Source: Caulobacteraceae bacterium
Lineage (GTDB): Bacteria > Pseudomonadota > Alphaproteobacteria > Caulobacterales > Caulobacteraceae
DNA: 6,555 bases
Assembly: GCA_020852035.1 (NCBI GenBank)
Contig: JADZBR010000285.1
Location: 1 to 6,555 of the forward strand
Direction of reading: 5' to 3'
Below, piece after piece: positions 6,345 through 6,555 of this stretch. Every line of letters begins with the position of its first letter. Within the stretch, counting starts at the first letter, position 1. The notes below the pieces were generated by a model that saw only the letters and a list, made by a program, of their open reading frames with translations, was not told the origin of the DNA and made no database searches. The position numbers were made by a program, and so were the translations under genes.

Positions 6345-6374
6345 TGCAAGTCAATATCAAACTGTCGTTGTAGT
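6345..6374 (-). promoter_or_regulatory. Candidate promoter -10 and overlapping Fur-like operator of the receptor operon
   Basis: On the minus strand TGATATTGACTTGCA (6359 to 6345) fits the 7-1-7 Fur model TGATAAT-N-ATTATCA at ten of fourteen positions; the left half is six of seven and the right half only four of seven. Just upstream, ACTACAAC (6374 to 6367) matches the Caulobacter -10 GCTANAWC at seven of eight positions, but I see no convincing -35. With that -10, transcription would start near 6360, so the Fur-like box would cover the start site and leave a leader of about 65 bases. This is the only AT-rich island between the receptor and the upstream gene. A competing reading is TTGACT (6354 to 6349) as a -35, but no fitting -10 follows. 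Confidence 0.35.
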
Positions 6375-6382
6375 CGACGTCG

Positions 6383-6400
6383 CCGACCCGATCGGGGCGG
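6383..6400 (-). terminator. Short GC hairpin downstream of the regulator gene, possible weak terminator
   Basis: An inverted repeat, perfect over CCCGATCGGG (6387-6396), extends to a seven-pair stem with one mismatch and a GATC loop. It begins a few bases after the stop of the GntR-like gene. No T-run follows on the minus strand, so it is not a classical intrinsic terminator. It could equally be a protein-binding palindrome. Confidence 0.25.
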
Positions 6401-6405
6401 GGGCC

Positions 6406-6555
6406 TCAGCCTGACGGATTCAGCTTGGCCCGCCGCTCGCGCATGAGTCGCATGACTTCCTGTTCGCTGGCGGCGACCATGGCCTCTGCGGCGGCGGCGA
6501 CCTTGCGGCCGTCGCGCGCTTCGAGGGCCTCGACCAGGCGTGTCCAGAGGGCGAC
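6406..6555 (-). CDS. C-terminal end of a probable GntR-family (FCD-domain) regulator (partial, 5' end beyond right edge)
   Basis: Only the last 49 residues and the TGA stop are present. The segment LWTRLVEALEARDGRKVAAA (visible residues 3-22) followed by AEAMVAASEQEVMRLMRERR (23-42) resembles the last two helices of the FCD ligand-binding domain of FadR-type GntR regulators, where an ALEARD-like motif precedes a helix beginning near the final metal-binding histidine. Here the position where that histidine would be expected is alanine (visible residue 29), so a metal-independent FCD or another helical family is possible. The DNA-binding half lies outside the window. The stop lies 110 bases upstream of the receptor start in the same direction, so it could share transcription or regulate the operon, but neither is shown. 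Confidence 0.6.
   Translation of the reverse strand, partial: VALWTRLVEALEARDGRKVAAAAEAMVAASEQEVMRLMRERRAKLNPSG

Noticed and set aside
4436..6373. Plus-strand open frame of about 645 codons antisense to the receptor
   Set aside because: It has Val/Gly/Ala/Glu-rich low complexity and no recognisable domain. It is explained by high GC opposite a well-supported TonB receptor.

Overview
This is a very GC-rich, densely coded chromosomal window from an alphaproteobacterium, most likely Caulobacteraceae (Caulobacter, Phenylobacterium or Brevundimonas). That placement is an inference. It rests on a COQ7-type ubiquinone hydroxylase, a large TonB-dependent receptor of the kind abundant in this family, overwhelming G/C at third codon positions, and a tRNA promoter element matching the Caulobacter housekeeping -10 motif GCTANAWC. 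No phage, insertion sequence, CRISPR array or rRNA is visible. There is no stretch above 300 bases without a gene.

Layout. Positions 1-1423 (minus strand) hold a compact operon read right to left: a YqaA/DedA-like membrane protein, then dsbB, then coq7, which runs off the left edge. dsbB and coq7 share an ATGA stop/start overlap. Divergent from it on the plus strand are a 95-residue protein I cannot identify (1507-1794) and a tRNA-Leu with anticodon CAA and an encoded CCA end (1841-1925). From 1963 to 6295 (minus strand) lies a three-gene operon with four-base overlaps at both joints: a TonB-dependent outer-membrane receptor with a TTG start, an unnamed six-helix inner-membrane protein with a GTG start, and a PepSY-TM protein. 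About 110 bases upstream of the receptor, in the same direction, is the C-terminal tail of what looks like a GntR/FCD-type regulator cut by the right edge (6406-6555).

How the genes fit together. The right-hand operon reads as an iron-chelate uptake unit. The receptor would import the ferric complex across the outer membrane, and the PepSY-TM protein, with its conserved membrane histidines, would reduce or process it at the inner membrane. The six-helix protein is a likely but uncharacterised partner. A Fur-like sequence sits at the receptor promoter. The left-hand operon pairs the ubiquinone-dependent oxidase of DsbA (DsbB) with an enzyme of ubiquinone synthesis (COQ7). No wholly new system is evident. 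The points most worth a second look are the small membrane protein in the iron operon, the candidate Fur site, and the unidentified 95-residue gene.
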